Of a stretch of 64,000 nt of DNA, positions 28,701 through 39,190 are shown piece by piece. The stretch spans positions 282,345-346,344 of the forward strand of contig VWZL01002036.1 of the NCBI GenBank assembly GCA_013396915.1, written 5' to 3'. Below the pieces are notes generated by a model. It did not search any database. It worked only from the letters and a program-made list of their open reading frames with translations, and was not told the DNA's origin. This DNA is from Stercorarius parasiticus. Taxonomy: Eukaryota > Chordata > Aves > Charadriiformes > Stercorariidae. Position numbers and translations under genes: made by a program. Numbering within the stretch: the first letter of the stretch is position 1; each line of letters opens with the position of its first letter.

Positions 28701-31134
28701 AGTGCTTTGCTAATTTATAGAATATGTCTGCCATTGTTCATCATTTCCTGCCATTGTTCATCCTGTGTTCATCAGTTCGATGCTTTTAATTCTAAGCATA
28801 TATCAGTTACATTTTTCAACTCTCAGTGGTAAAGAAGGTTGCTTAGTACCTATTAAGGCAAGAAATAACCCTAGAATCACTGTAGTGATGGAATCCTGTG
28901 TTATACTTAAGTTGCTGATTAAGTTTATAAAACAGAAAAGAGAGGGAAAGAAGGGAAAATAGGGGAAAACTGCACAGTCTGTCATGACACAAAGGTTGAA
29001 ATAATTGTAAGAATGAACATAAACTTCCTGTTTGTCAAATTATGAGTCACTTCCTGTCAGCACAAGCAGATTTTAAGCACAGATGCAAACTCCCTGTTTT
29101 AAGTGTGTTTGGTTTGGGTCGCGCCGGGATGGTGGTGTTCTCTTTTTTTATTATTATTTTTTTATATTTAAAGGCAAAAAGCTAGACATTTTTTCCCCTT
29201 CTCACCTGCCATGAATGTATGTTTTTTGAACTGTGGTCATTAAATGTGTTGCAATGATTGTCCTGAAATTAAAATTTGTTACTTTAAAGAAACAAAGATG
29301 TAGAATAAGGAGAAAAATCTTGCATGAACAAATAATTGGGTCAAAGATAGGAAACAGAATGTAGAAGTAAACAGTCATTTTGTGAAATAAAAAATTACCA
29401 GGTCCTGGAGGGATCAGTAATGGTTAAATGTCTGGGCAGGAGACAGTATGTTGATAGTTTACTGACATGCCTTAATTCAGAGTATTAAAGATGAAGGCTG
29501 ATGAGGAAGAACTGAAGATCTTAATAGACTTAAGAGCAGGCAAATTAAATTCCAAGTGGATAAATATGAAATCATGCATGTAAGGTAAAACAAACTTTAT
29601 AATACAAAATAATAATCACTGGCATGACTGTTCTTACTCAAGGTAAAACCTTGGAATTAGAAGAAGAGGTTGGATGAAAATGTCAGTTCGTTGCTTAGCA
29701 GTCAGAACAGGAAAATGAATCTTGGGAGGAGGGAAAGGAATAAATAACAAGAAGAATCATTGTTAATACCTTTGTATGAATTCTTGGTGTATCCACATGT
29801 GTACTTGGTGTTACTCCAGTCTCCCTTACCTCAAAAGGGATATAGCCAAATTAAAATGGTTCAGAGAATGGTTAAAAAATGATCAGAGATCTTCAGTAGC
29901 TGTTAGCTTCTTCAGGAAGAATCTTAGAAACTGAATAAGCTGAGATTCTTCAGGAAGACAGACAACTGGGCAAAGATGATATATTTTCTTCATGTTGGTC
30001 ATGGTCTTATAGGGATTTGTTTGCTTTTTTTTTTCCAATATGTGAACTAAGGTTCAGTTGAATAACCCCCAACAGATGACAGGCTCAAACCAGAAAGAGG
30101 TGGTTGTTCTTATGTGCAGTTAAACGTTTTGGAACTCCTTCCAAAAAGCATCATGAGATGCTAAAAAATGTTATGAGTCCAGGAATGGAGGTCACTGAAA
30201 AGAAATGCATTAAGAGTACTTGAATGCAGAGATAACACCTCTGGTTTGTGACATAACTGAACAGTTAATTATTAGAAGCTGGAGAGTATTCTGGGCAAGT
30301 ATGGCTTATAGTCGCCTTGGTTTTATTTTCTTCCCTGGTTTACCACCAATAGCCTCCCTCCTAGCAATGACAGAGTTAGATGGACCTTTGGTATGACTCA
30401 GTAAGTCTCTTTTTATAAAGCTTCGCCAACACTTTGTTCTACTGGGGGCAGGTATTAGGGCATTTAAGGGACTAAAAATTTAGGTTCTCACCCAGTCATT
30501 TTAGGACTGGTCTTCATTGTCATTGCTACCAGTAAAGATGCCAGATGGACAAAAAGAGCGCTTATAATGGGAATGCCTTTTTCAGAGTTGAGTGTCATTT
30601 ACACATATGCTTATACAAGAGTCTGCAGTTGACACTTAACAATAGAATTGTATCATTCAGATATTATTGGAATCTAAATAAGTGTGTTGTTCTATATTGC
30701 ATTTAATGAGAATGTTATTTTTAAAAGAAACAATACTTCACAGGAAATTCACTGTTGATTTTGCTTTTAGGTAAAATGATCCATTCTATGGTTGCTCACT
30801 TGGATGCTGTCACAAGTCTAGCTGTAGATCCTAATGGAATCTATTTAATGTCTGGAAGTAAGCTTTTTTCATATTCTGTACGCTCAGTAAATTTTGCATT
30901 TATGGTGGCACTTAAGTGTCTGACAAGTCTAACTTTTGTCTTTTTTTTTTTGTTTCCTAAACAGGCCATGATTGTTCCATTAGGCTATGGAATTTGGACA
31001 GCAAGACATGTGTGCAAGAAATAACAGCTCATAGGAAAAAGCTGGATGAATCAATTTATGATGTAGCATTTCATCCATCAAAAGCATATATTGCCAGTGC
31101 AGGAGCTGATGCCCTTGCCAAAGTATTTGTGTGA
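1611..31134 (+). CDS. STRN3: STRN3 (striatin-3 / SG2NA), 3' part of the gene, 11 exons
   Basis: Striatin-3 is a regulatory B''' subunit of PP2A and a scaffold of STRIPAK complexes, which link the phosphatase to MST/GCK kinases, MOB4, STRIP1/2 and CCM3. Joining exons 1611-1796, 8816-8956, 14051-14184, 22071-22246, 22378-22425, 24621-24742, 26378-26545, 26801-26941, 28330-28437, 30771-30857 and 30965-31134 gives one open frame of about 492 residues. It matches the vertebrate SG2NA C-terminal part along its whole length and ends in the family's typical ALAKVFV. The first half is the linker between the N-terminal coiled coil and the propeller; from 22071 on there are seven WD40-type repeats. All introns are GT-AG except 22247-22377, which is GC-AG. 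The N-terminal part (about 305 residues by comparison with the 797-residue human protein) is upstream of the window. The gene converges on COCH, as in human. Identification is very secure; exon borders are inferred from frame and consensus. Confidence 0.97.
1797..8815 (+). other. STRN3: STRN3 intron, 7.0 kb
   Basis: Intron between the two linker exons. It contains a short CA repeat (about 2757-2772), a sense-oriented 5'-truncated CR1 LINE (about 5949-6525) and a G-rich tract (7868-7888). No further exon is recognised. Confidence 0.85.
5949..6525 (+). mobile_element. CR1 LINE, 3' end, sense to STRN3, terminal ORF still open
   Basis: The sequence has the typical chicken-repeat-1 3' module. From 5951 an open frame of 161 codons (stop at 6434-6436) encodes the C-terminal tail of the CR1 ORF2 polyprotein, with the blocks [40 protein letters not shown] and [11 protein letters not shown]. 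After the stop comes the conserved 3' UTR (GGACTAGATGACCC, then CCTTTCCAACCC) and a decayed ATTCTATG-type end near 6510-6525. The endonuclease and most of the reverse transcriptase are missing, so this is a 5'-truncated dead copy. The lack of internal stops suggests it is relatively young or little decayed. It is not a host gene. Confidence 0.93.
8816..8956 (+). CDS. STRN3: STRN3 linker exon (141 nt)
   Basis: The acceptor TTTACAG precedes 8816 and the donor GTACAA follows 8956; this donor is weaker than its neighbours. The encoded segment contains [20 protein letters not shown] followed by a serine-rich stretch, as in the SG2NA linker. The exon is 47 codons and symmetric (phase 1-1). The weak donor and the symmetry make it a plausible cassette exon, but skipping is only an inference. 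Confidence 0.95.
8957..14050 (+). other. STRN3: STRN3 intron, 5.1 kb
   Basis: Plain AT-rich intron with short poly-T, TG (about 13876-13900) and AT-rich low-complexity patches. No mobile element or exon is recognisable by eye. Confidence 0.8.
14051..14184 (+). CDS. STRN3: STRN3 linker exon (134 nt)
   Basis: It follows the acceptor TTTGTAG and ends at a strong GTAAGT donor. It encodes [20 protein letters not shown] and [20 protein letters not shown], the conserved striatin-family block just before the WD40 propeller. It enters in phase 1 and ends exactly on a codon boundary. Confidence 0.96.
18469..18497 (+). other. G-quadruplex-capable tract on the STRN3 sense strand
   Basis: Five G runs (6, 3, 3, 3 and 4 guanines) are separated by loops of 1, 3, 2 and 4-5 bases, inside a longer T/G-rich stretch (about 18430-18530). 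This meets the usual G3+N1-7 quadruplex rule. In the STRN3 pre-mRNA it would be an RNA quadruplex. Folding is inferred, not observed. Confidence 0.6.
20642..20935 (-). mobile_element. CR1 LINE fragment, antisense to STRN3, with an internal 21-bp duplication
   Basis: The minus-strand CR1 3' end is read here in reverse: GAAGGGACCTTTAAAGGTCA, CCTAGTCCAACCCACCTGCA, then the complement of the CR1 ORF2 C-terminal region down to a GCAACAGGCCCTACC-like block. The motif CTAGATCGGGTTGCTCA occurs twice (20722-20738 and 20743-20759), a local tandem duplication. The copy is 5'-truncated and has no intact frame. Confidence 0.9.
22071..22246 (+). CDS. STRN3: STRN3 exon, first WD40 repeat, with a GC splice donor
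   Basis: A strong polypyrimidine tract and TTTTTTTAAG acceptor precede 22071. The exon encodes [20 protein letters not shown] and the first WD40 repeat ([15 protein letters not shown] ... [12 protein letters not shown]), then TVPAK. The frame requires the exon to end after AAAAA at 22246, with the intron starting GCAAGT. The nearest GT (22251) would put the next exon out of frame and run into a stop within 13 codons. Confidence 0.93.
22247..22377 (+). other. STRN3: STRN3 GC-AG intron, 131 bp
   Basis: The intron begins GCAAGTAT and ends CTCTTTCAG. The donor fits the known GC-AG consensus (A/G-rich upstream, then GCAAGT), and only this donor preserves the reading frame into the next exon, giving [10 protein letters not shown] as in the family. 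Confidence 0.85.
22378..22425 (+). CDS. STRN3: STRN3 48-nt microexon
   Basis: This short exon follows the acceptor CTTTCAG and ends at GTAAGT. With 2 nt from the previous exon and 1 nt from the next it encodes [17 protein letters not shown], the strand linking WD repeats 1 and 2. Entry and exit phases are 2 and 2, so its loss would keep the frame but damage the propeller. Confidence 0.94.
22426..24620 (+). other. STRN3: STRN3 intron, 2.2 kb
   Basis: AT-rich intron with A/T homopolymer runs. No element or exon is recognised. Confidence 0.8.
24621..24742 (+). CDS. STRN3: STRN3 exon, second WD40 repeat
   Basis: The acceptor CTCCCAATAG precedes 24621 and the donor GTAAGT follows 24742. It encodes [19 protein letters not shown] and [20 protein letters not shown], the second WD repeat. 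The region after it up to 24921 stays open by chance into the intron and is not coding. Confidence 0.96.
24743..26377 (+). other. STRN3: STRN3 intron, 1.6 kb
   Basis: Plain intron between WD repeats 2 and 3. Nothing else is recognised. Confidence 0.8.
26378..26545 (+). CDS. STRN3: STRN3 exon, third WD40 repeat
   Basis: The acceptor TTTTTTCCAG precedes 26378 and the donor GTAAGT follows 26545. The product contains [13 protein letters not shown], then [18 protein letters not shown], a canonical WD40 repeat with its GH-like turn and WN end. Symmetric phase 1-1. Confidence 0.97.
26801..26941 (+). CDS. STRN3: STRN3 exon, fourth WD40-like repeat
   Basis: The acceptor CTCTTTCTAG precedes 26801 and the donor GTAAGT follows 26941. 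It encodes [20 protein letters not shown] and [15 protein letters not shown], a degenerate WD repeat in which the terminal WD is YD, as in SG2NA generally. The intron before it is only 255 bp. Confidence 0.96.
26942..28329 (+). other. STRN3: STRN3 intron, 1.4 kb
   Basis: Plain intron. A short imperfect tandem repeat built on ATAGATGATATAGT lies near 28235-28262. The small open frames on both strands around 27307-27555 overlap each other and show no family similarity. Confidence 0.8.
28330..28437 (+). CDS. STRN3: STRN3 exon, fifth WD40 repeat
   Basis: The acceptor TTTTCAG precedes 28330 and the donor GTAAGG follows 28437. It encodes [20 protein letters not shown] and [16 protein letters not shown], the fifth propeller blade. 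Symmetric phase 1-1, 108 nt. Confidence 0.96.
28438..30770 (+). other. STRN3: STRN3 intron, 2.3 kb, hosting an old LINE
   Basis: It contains a 15-bp duplication (CTGCCATTGTTCATC at 28728-28742 and 28748-28762) and a strongly decayed CR1/L3-like LINE from about 29530 to 30410. Confidence 0.8.
29530..30410 (+). mobile_element. Ancient decayed CR1/L3-type LINE 3' region, sense to STRN3
   Basis: Several blocks occur in the order seen in reptile-type CR1/L3 consensus elements: AAATTCCAAGTGGATAAATA with ATCATGCATGTA (29547-29582), then GATGAAAATGTCAGTTCGTT (about 29674), CTCAAAAGGGATATAGCCAA (about 29832), TTTTGGAACTCCTTCC (about 30128), and near the end TTAGATGGACCTTTGGTATG with ACTCAGTA (30377-30402). 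Stops and indels break every frame, so it is a fossil. It lacks the ATTCTATG end of the younger avian CR1 families. I recognised it from memory of the consensus; a repeat-library search would settle the family. Confidence 0.7.
30771..30857 (+). CDS. STRN3: STRN3 exon, sixth WD40 repeat (first part)
   Basis: The acceptor TTGCTTTTAG precedes 30771 and the donor GTAAGC follows 30857. It encodes [20 protein letters not shown] and NGIYLMSG. The blade is interrupted by a 107-bp intron and is completed by the last exon. Confidence 0.96.
30965..31134 (+). CDS. STRN3: STRN3 terminal coding exon, end of sixth and seventh WD40 repeat
   Basis: After the acceptor CCTAAACAG, the exon encodes [20 protein letters not shown], then the last blade ([20 protein letters not shown] ... 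[12 protein letters not shown]) and a TGA stop at 31132-31134. The C terminus ends within the closing blade with no tail, as expected for striatins. Confidence 0.97.
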
Positions 31135-32454
31135 CATAGCAGAACAAACCTGCGTCATAACAGCAGGTCTGTCTGGACAAAAAAGAGGGAATGCATCACT
31201 GCCATCAATGATAAGGTTACCAATAAGACACTACATCTGATCTGCCTGGGTGGAGGCTCTTATGTGGTATAAGTTGGCGAAAAGTCACCATATCTTGAAC
31301 AATGTCAGGCTCATTCATTTAACTGTAATTACTGTATTTGGGGGGGTGGGGAGAAATACAAAAAGAGAAAACCAGTATTTGTAGCCTTGACTGGATATGA
31401 ACTGAGCGTATGTCTGTTCTTTAGGTGTCTTTAAGCAAACGTGGAGTCTGATCTTACAAAAGACTTTTATTTTGGACTCTGTGTGCTGCCTTAGGGTTAG
31501 GAATGTGGTGCTCTTGTGGGGGGAAGTGAGCTCCAAGAGTAGCTTTCTTTTCATCTCTTAGTAATCTTCTGTTTATCAGTTGAATGCCACAGATTCCCCT
31601 TTTAAACTTTTATTTTGCTTTAAAGAAAAGGAAATTTAACTTAAAATATTTTAGCATTAGTTGCACAAAATGTTTGGATAAAATTCTAGTTTTTATAAGT
31701 CTTTTTATATATTTAGCCTGTCACAACAGTGCTCAAGATTGTATTGATAATGTTTTTCTGCATTATAGAACCCTAAAACACAGAGATCTCACTGACCCGC
31801 TGCTGTGTAACCACACTCTTCCCTTCTTTTGCCTAATACAGCTCAGCTAAGTCCTTGCATAAGGATGCTAATTCATCATCATCGCATAACTGTCTTCATA
31901 AATAAAGGACTGTAAAATGTGTTCAAATGAAACACAGAGGGGTTAACACCCCCAAATGAACTCTTTAAAAAAAAAAATTAATCTTGGCATCCTATCACTA
32001 TGTGATATTTTGTACATCTTACTGTATTTACGAGTTTATTTATCAAGGATTACCCATCTTGCTAATGGCCTATTGTTATTTATTTCACTTTTTGTTGGTC
32101 TTTATATCCTTTTATGTAGTGTGTTAAAGGGCCCTGTATATCTGTTATGGCACTCTTTGAACAGTCTAAAATAGATGAGAAAATGGGATGTTTGATAATT
32201 CTAAAGTTGCAAACCAAGAATTTTTTTCCTCTGGTCAAGTACCTGGAGTGGAGTTGATTCCAAAAAACAATTTGTTTCAGAACTTTTGGAGTGAAAAATA
32301 TTTTTATTTGCGTTTCAAATAGAGTACAAAAGTAGTTGATTCAAGATTCATAAATCTGCTGTGTTTTGACTAGTTACTCCCTGCTTTTATTTTATTTTCA
32401 GATGTGCTTCAGTTTATGGTGTAACTAAAGATTTTGTTTGTGTAATGCATGATT

Positions 32455-32465
32455 AATAAAATAAA
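32455..32465 (+). terminator. STRN3: STRN3 candidate poly(A) signals (two overlapping AATAAA)
   Basis: AATAAAATAAA provides two overlapping canonical hexamers about 1.32 kb after the stop. Among the earliest strong candidates for the STRN3 3' end. Confidence 0.45.
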
Positions 32466-32608
32466 GTATTTTTTCTAGTCTTCCACAAAACTTTTCTGAT
32501 CAGTTTGCGAGTTTTGATGAGTTTTGTAAGGTTTCTGTTTTACAAACTATGAATCAGCAAATTTTTAAGATTGTACCACATAGCAAAAGTACAGCTGTTG
32601 AAAAATAC

Positions 32609-32632
32609 TGTATATAAAATGCATATAATAAA
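32609..32632 (+). promoter_or_regulatory. STRN3: Pumilio-type motif next to a poly(A) signal
   Basis: TGTATATA (32609-32616) matches the PUF/Pumilio recognition core UGUANAUA. AATAAA follows at 32627-32632 and the next bases are GT-rich (GGTGTACCTGTATGTTACTG). This looks like a usable cleavage site with a Pumilio site just upstream. Binding is inferred. Confidence 0.45.
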
Positions 32633-33819
32633 TATTAAATGGTGTACCTGTATGTTACTGTTGGCTACATTATTTTGTTTGCAGAGTTTAAAAGTGTCAT
32701 TCTACAAATTACTAAATTAGGTCTAAATTTTAGCAAAATGACCATTTGTTTATTATGCTTATAAGCTGCTTTGCTTTTGGAAAATTGTAATAGTTGTCTG
32801 GATGTCAACCGACTGTTCAGTTTCAAGCAGCAGTACCCACATATAAGAACATGTTTCCACAATATTTTTAAAGATTTTTACAAGAACAAATTGTAAATTG
32901 CTGGTGTATTCTTAGAGTCTTTATAAGGCGATAATCACACTGGTTTTTTGCTATCTCTGTGTGTGAAGTGGTTCTCAAGTGATATAGGAGCCAGAAAGAG
33001 AGTCTTTTTTTATTTCAAATTGCCTCTGAATCATTGTGTTGAATTAAAAGATTAATTTCTAAATGCTTAAAATTTGCCCATAGGTCAAATGTTACCTAGT
33101 AACCTTTGTCCATTTATTTACAAGTCCTCCAATAAAGAACAATGTGCAACCGGGCAGCCTTTTTGCAAAAGGCTAAGGTGTAGGTCAACATTTAGTTACA
33201 CTGTGAGGAGTCACTTTCCTGAAAGTGTATCAGCAGAAACAGAATAACACAATATGAATCTTAGATTTTTTCATGTAAAAATAGTATGTTTAGGTATATA
33301 AATTACCTTAAGCTGGAACATGTTCCTATAAGTGGTTGTAACTGTATTGTTCCATGTAAGCTTGCAGTTTTGCAGTGAGAATGTATCTCATGCCATCTCA
33401 TGTCAAGTGAATTAGATTTAAAAAAAAAAAAGGAAAAAAAGGTGCTCATGGTAGGCAGAATAGTGCAGTTATATTCTGAAATTAATTTTGTTTTATTAAT
33501 AATGTTACGTTGTTTGAAATGCTGAAGTAAGTTATAATTGTATAGAAATTGGAGAATTTTGTCCTTTATAATGAAGATTAAGGTGAGGCCTTTCAGTAAC
33601 TGCTTGTAGGACACTAAGACTTTACTTTTGAAAGTAACATTCAGCTGATTTGCACTTTTTGTTCCTTCCAGTCTAAAGCATTCAACTAATCAACAGACAA
33701 GAGAGTATTTGAATTTTATTGGAAGTAATTTCATAATCGCCTTTTCTGAAGCCAAACATTGTTTCTGGCAGCTTTTCCAGACTGCTGCATTTTAATGCTT
33801 AAATGAAATGTGATTGTTT

Positions 33820-33825
33820 AATAAA
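33820..33825 (+). terminator. STRN3: Distal candidate STRN3 poly(A) signal
   Basis: AATAAA in the context GTTTAATAAACATTGCC, about 2.7 kb after the stop. A candidate end for a long 3' UTR isoform; a further AATAAA is at 34121-34126. Confidence 0.35.
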
Positions 33826-34140
33826 CATTGCCATGCATAACATTTACTTTTTTTTTTGAACTGTATTAAAATTGAAATGGTAAAACCAAAAATATTTGCT
33901 TATTTTCCTTAATTGAAATCTTAAGGGTCATCTTAGTTCACTAATGCATAGTGGATCAAATGCTGTAGTGAGGCTTCATTTATTGAATATTGACAATAAT
34001 CTCTAATACAGTCTTAGTTTGTTTATTGTGGGGTATAGCATGCTAAAACTTCTATTTGTTTTTGTTTTTTAGAACAGAAGAGCTGTAGTACTGGTGATGG
34101 GGAAGGAATGATAGTGCTGAAATAAATGTTTTCATTTAGC

Positions 34141-37100
34141 ATAAACACCTCAGCTTATGCAAGTACTGATTTACTTCTCTTTTGTAAGTAAGACCCAAAG
34201 GACTTGCACTCAGAACTGGAATGGAAAGATGTAAATGTGTTTAATAATACATTTAGCATTTAGGATATGATTGATGTAACGGACTTACTCCCCTTCTTGG
34301 TTTTACTGTAGTAACTGTTTTAAGCATTTAGTAGTTGTTTTAAGCAGATGAGTGGGAACTGTAGTCTAGCATCTTGTCTACATAAATATCAAATCCATCT
34401 GAAAAAGGGTGTAACAAGCCCTGATTAAGAACCTTCCCTAATTTAGAAATGCTGTATTTGCCAGGAGATAACTGGTAGATTTTCCTAGTGGAAAAACTCT
34501 GTGGCCTTGAGGATACCTTATTGGAGGCTGTGCATTTCTCCTATTCTATATTAATTGATTTATTTTAAAACTGATAGCACTCTCTGTGGCATGCTCTTAT
34601 GTGCCTCTCCAGCACTTCCTATGTCAAATCAGTGGAAAGCTTCTTGGTCACACAGTGCTGGTCAGTAGCCAGAGGTTTCCCCTGGATTGTCTTACCTGAA
34701 GTTTTTCTGTGTTACTTAGAAATACCATTGCATCTTAATGACAGTAAATGTTCTAAAATGCTTTTCAATACCAGTTCATTACTAGGGTAGTTGTTAGCAA
34801 AACTGGAGCTGTATTTTAGCTTCCTAAATTAGCGCTTTGACTTTTTTTCCTTGGATAGCCCAAGTGACTGATTCTGCCAGTCTTAATAAATGTAGTTTTC
34901 TGTTAAGATGATTTAGATAACAGTTGCTGTGCAGAAGAAATTCTTAGACCCTGGAAATATTTTCCCCAGTCTGAGTGATCTAATACCTGACAGTTTCCAG
35001 GATGCATATGCATTACATTCTGTCAGAAACTTTGGGGTTTTGGCAGCTATTTGGGCGTACAGAGGCAACCGATCGTGGTCACTTTCTCTTAATTGTGTGT
35101 GTTTGTCAATTCTCTGTTCAGATTTGAGCAAATCAGACCATTGGGGAGTAAAGCCCTTGTTGATGTATTCGCTACCAGCATGCTGAGCCAGACGGTTCTG
35201 TTTTCTTTCTGAACTGGTTCCTAGTCCTCACCAGAATTAGTAGTTCAACAGGACAAAGTTGTGTACCTCACTTTGTTTAGAATATTTAGATGGGAGAAAG
35301 CTGTTGTCTCCCCATCTTCCTTTTCTGAACAAGTAGTATAGTATTAAAATACCCAAGAGTAAGTGTCAAAGAATTCTGGAAGTTCCATAACTGGGAATTT
35401 GGTTTTTATTTAAAAAGACTATTTTCATGGTATAGTCTGCTTGATTTGAAACTTAACAAAAACTTAAAAGTAGTGCTAAGTTAGCAAGTCGTTTTTGTTT
35501 TTCCATCTAATTCAAGTTATTTTCCTAAACCTTGACAGTCTTTTGACTCGTTGTCTCTAACTTGCGTTCTTTGGCAGAGAATTGTTTATCATATTTGTAA
35601 TCTGATCACATACACCAGGACAGAAAAATAGTTCTTATCCCTTTGCTTACATTCTACCATACTCTGCTGTTAAGTAGTAAAGGCCGTATCTGACCTCAGC
35701 AAAGGTTGGAAAAGTTTAGTTAGCATTTGCTACTAAAAACAGCTATGCAGGATTCTCATGCCAGTGTCTTAGGAACTGGTCCAGTGTGAAGTTCAGCTGT
35801 GGGTTCTGTTATACCCTGAGACTGAGGGTATATTCAAACTGGCAGCGCCTGGCTTCCAGGAGAGTGCCCTCAGCATGAGGTTTGGCTTCTTGGCAGCCAG
35901 GAAGGGATGCTACTGGCTCCTTTTGGCCCCAGCAGCATTGTTTCCCTTTGTTATCCTCGTATGGCTAGAGTTCAGCTGACCCTGTTGGCATTCGCAGACT
36001 GCTTTCGTGGTGGGACATGAAATAGTAAGGACACAGCATTCATTTGTGTGTAGACACAGATGAATGTGAATAAATTTTAGAGTAGTAAAAGAATAAGTAC
36101 TTCAGGTAATGAAAGTGCCTTAAGATCAAGGATACTTCACTAACCAAACTTGATTGCTTGAAAGGAAAGGAAATCTTGATCCTAATGAGATTAAATTTAA
36201 GTGGGCAGTGTGCTTCAAAACAGAGATTAAGCCCTTGGATTTTATCATAGACTGCAGTTTTTCAGGACCTGTTCTTCCTTCAGCTGAAGCCAGAGGCAAA
36301 ATTGTTGTTGAAGCCAAAGTGGGCAGAAGAATGTGTGCTCCAGTTGATGGATGTGTTTAACTGGAACATTACTCATACTTGAATTATAAACTGTTCAGTG
36401 GAAATTCCCATATATTTGGTGTCTGTATTTGGATGGCAGTTGATCACAAGCTATTCAAACACATTCTGCTTCAGCTTCTCAGGAAAACACTTTGTTTACT
36501 GTTCCTGGACCAAACCAAAGCCAGTCAATAAGATTTTTTTTGATTGATTTGATTAGGCAGGGGATCTAAGCCTCCAGTTTCCGGGCAGTTTGTTAAAGAC
36601 ACAAGTTGATCTTCTTTGACAGTGTGCTCAGGCCTTGCGTGCAACAGAGACATTTTCTGATTTTTGTGGCTTTGATGCTTTTTGGACCTAACTCGCCCTT
36701 CAGCCTCATGAAAGGAAGGAAAGTGCTGTGAAAAACAGAATCTCCGCATTTAAAAGCGGTGACTTTGGTGGAGTTTTGTGGTGATGTTGAGAGTTGCCCT
36801 ATTAGAAATACGTCTTAGGGCATAAAAAGTTGTCACCACTTTTCTTCTTCAGAACAGTGGAAAAGAAAATACAATACTTGTATGGTGCCATACTTTGCAG
36901 AAGATCTATGTGGCAACATTAATATGAATTGCAAATAGAAGTAATGAGAGGAACAGCTGTTGACGACACTGTTTTACTTCATATGTGCCAAACCCCTCCT
37001 GTTCTTCCTCCTCTCTTGCTGCCTCAAAATTACTTCTTAAGTTGCAGAGACATACAGACATTGCCTTTTGATGCAAATGTTTTTTGGCTGGTTACTACAT

Positions 37101-39190
37101 AGCTCTTCTTTATGGGCATTGATTTTTTGAAAGGGGATGGTCCTCCTTTTGTATTTCTCTTCTTCCTTCTTGGTTCACTATTAATAGTTTCACAGGTCTG
37201 GTATGAAGACTTCTCTGCAGTTTACTGACCTTCAGTCCTGCACTGTATACATGCTTTTCCTGTCTCATCTTGGAGATAAGTGTTTGTAACATTTTCTTCG
37301 AGGACTGAGAAGAGGATACTGCCAGTGTAAGAGGAAGCTGTGCGCTTCTTTCAGTTATAAAATATCCTATAAGTAAAGAATTGACCCAGGAAGTGCAAGA
37401 GACAGATTTGGTGTTTTCTTTGGTCTTCTGGCAGTGAACAATTTCCAGTGCTCAGGCATACATCCTTACCAATGCATGGCCGTAGGTTGCAGACCATACT
37501 AGAACTTATCATGGTACAAAAAGTAATTTTGATTACTTTAGGACAGAAAATTAATAGAATTTTGTAAATTTAGATTGCTCTGGGAGCTCCACTAGAAAGA
37601 ATGACTTTTTCGACTCTGTTAACAGTCCATTTAATCTAAAATTCAGAAACAGCTCTGGGAGTTGCTGTAAGTACCTAAACCACTAAGCTTGGAATCTTCT
37701 ACTCTTTTCTGAGTGAAGGAATCCGGTTTTTTGTTTGTTTGTGCAGTGGTATGTTGTCAGCAGTGTGTTTGCAAATCTGAGGCCCTCTGAGCCATGTGAA
37801 TACTTCTCAGTGAAACAGGGCATAGAGAATCACAGAATGGGTGGAGTTGGAAGGGACCTTCTAAAGGTCATTTAGTCCAGCCCCCCCAGGCCATGTTTTT
37901 CATCAGTCTCACTGGGGAACAGAACTGATCCCCTGCAGGCCCTATTCTTGACTGATAGCCCTAATACCTACAGCAATGTTCCCAGAGTTTGCACAAGCGA
38001 TGGTAGCTGCAGCTCTGTTCATGCTCTGTACTGCTTGGTCCAGCAGCATAAAACAACATTCGTACTGTGGCTTTACCTATCTTCTTACCCAAAACAGAAC
38101 TTCAAATCATGTCTGCTACCCTCTACTGTGCTGTTCTTCCTCCAAATTTACCTTCTACTTACAGCACAGTCCACATCCTTCCCACCCTGGCACAGTATCT
38201 CACCAGCCCTTAATCCTTTTATCTGTATCCCACCAATGCTTTTTCCAGGTAAAAATTGTGCTCAGACATGCTTGCTTCCACATAAATTTTGTATATTTAA
38301 AAAAGTCTTTTCTGTACCCACCACTTCCTACCTCCATGTAATCGGGATGCCTGAAGTGTGCAAGTGATGTGTCATCGCCATTCCTGTGAACTGGAAATAT
38401 TTGGACATTTAGCTCTGCAGGTTTCAGTGTCCCAGAGATCCAGGCTTGCTTTTTCCTTGATGAATGAATGACATGAGGAAAGCTGCCTCTTTCTTTGAAA
38501 TAGTAACAAAGTGGGAGGGGAAAATGTGATTCTACTATCTGGCATGCGATTTCTATTCAGAAGTTTCAACTAGCATCATGCCTGCTATGAACAATGACTG
38601 AAACTTTGGTATTGACTCATTCAGCTAAAATATTTGTATAAATAGTGTCCTTGCTTCTTGAGGATGATTTAGGATATTTTTCGTTTGCAAATTGGGATTT
38701 AAGATAATGCAGAGAGTTAGGAAGCATCACATGCAACTTACTCAAGCTATACTACATGAGGTTCATCATAAAAAGACTTTTATATTACAGGATATTAAAA
38801 CAGATAGCAGCAGTCCCAGTTTTCTTGCAATATATATTTCTATAAAACATTTTTAAACTAAATGAATTAAACTTTCGCACAAAGTTGATATTGCCTATGA
38901 AATTTATACAGCAATAGCTGAATACTCTTTTCTATAAACACATAACAAAATTAAAGATAACAATTAATAGAAAAATACAAGGCCTCTTTGCCATTCATGT
39001 TTAGTGTAATATATAGCCAGTCATAAGTTATTAAAAAATGCACAACAAAAGCCTGATGAATACAATCCCTTCTGTGCCATTCCATAACTACTATGAATTT
39101 TACAATCAACAGTGGGGGAGGGATGAAAAAGGGAAACCCTAGATTAATAGGAAAAGTGCTGTTTTCTTTGCTACTAAATTTTTTACTTGC
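34141..39190. other. Intergenic interval between convergent STRN3 and COCH
   Basis: No gene is supported. Open frames up to 139 codons (for example at 37948-38367) have low-complexity composition and no recognisable family. The only element I can name is the CR1 fragment at about 37826-37890. Confidence 0.7.
37826..37890 (-). mobile_element. Short CR1 3'-end fragment (antisense orientation)
   Basis: GAGAATCACAGAATGG, GGAAGGGACCTTCTAAAGGT and CATTTAGTCCAGCCCCCC form the reverse complement of a CR1 3' UTR. Only about 65 bp are recognisable; similarity fades after the C run. Confidence 0.8.

Larger units (their letters stand above)
31135..34140 (+). other. STRN3: STRN3 3' UTR and 3' flank
   Basis: AT-rich sequence after the STRN3 stop, with AATAAA at 31901, 32455/32460, 32627, 33131, 33820 and 34121. 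No coding frame has support. Where the transcript really ends is unknown; the density of signals suggests alternative polyadenylation. Confidence 0.6.

Noticed and set aside
37948..38367. 139-codon plus-strand frame between the two genes
   Set aside because: Overlapping frames of similar length exist there, no similarity is seen, and there is no promoter or splice context.
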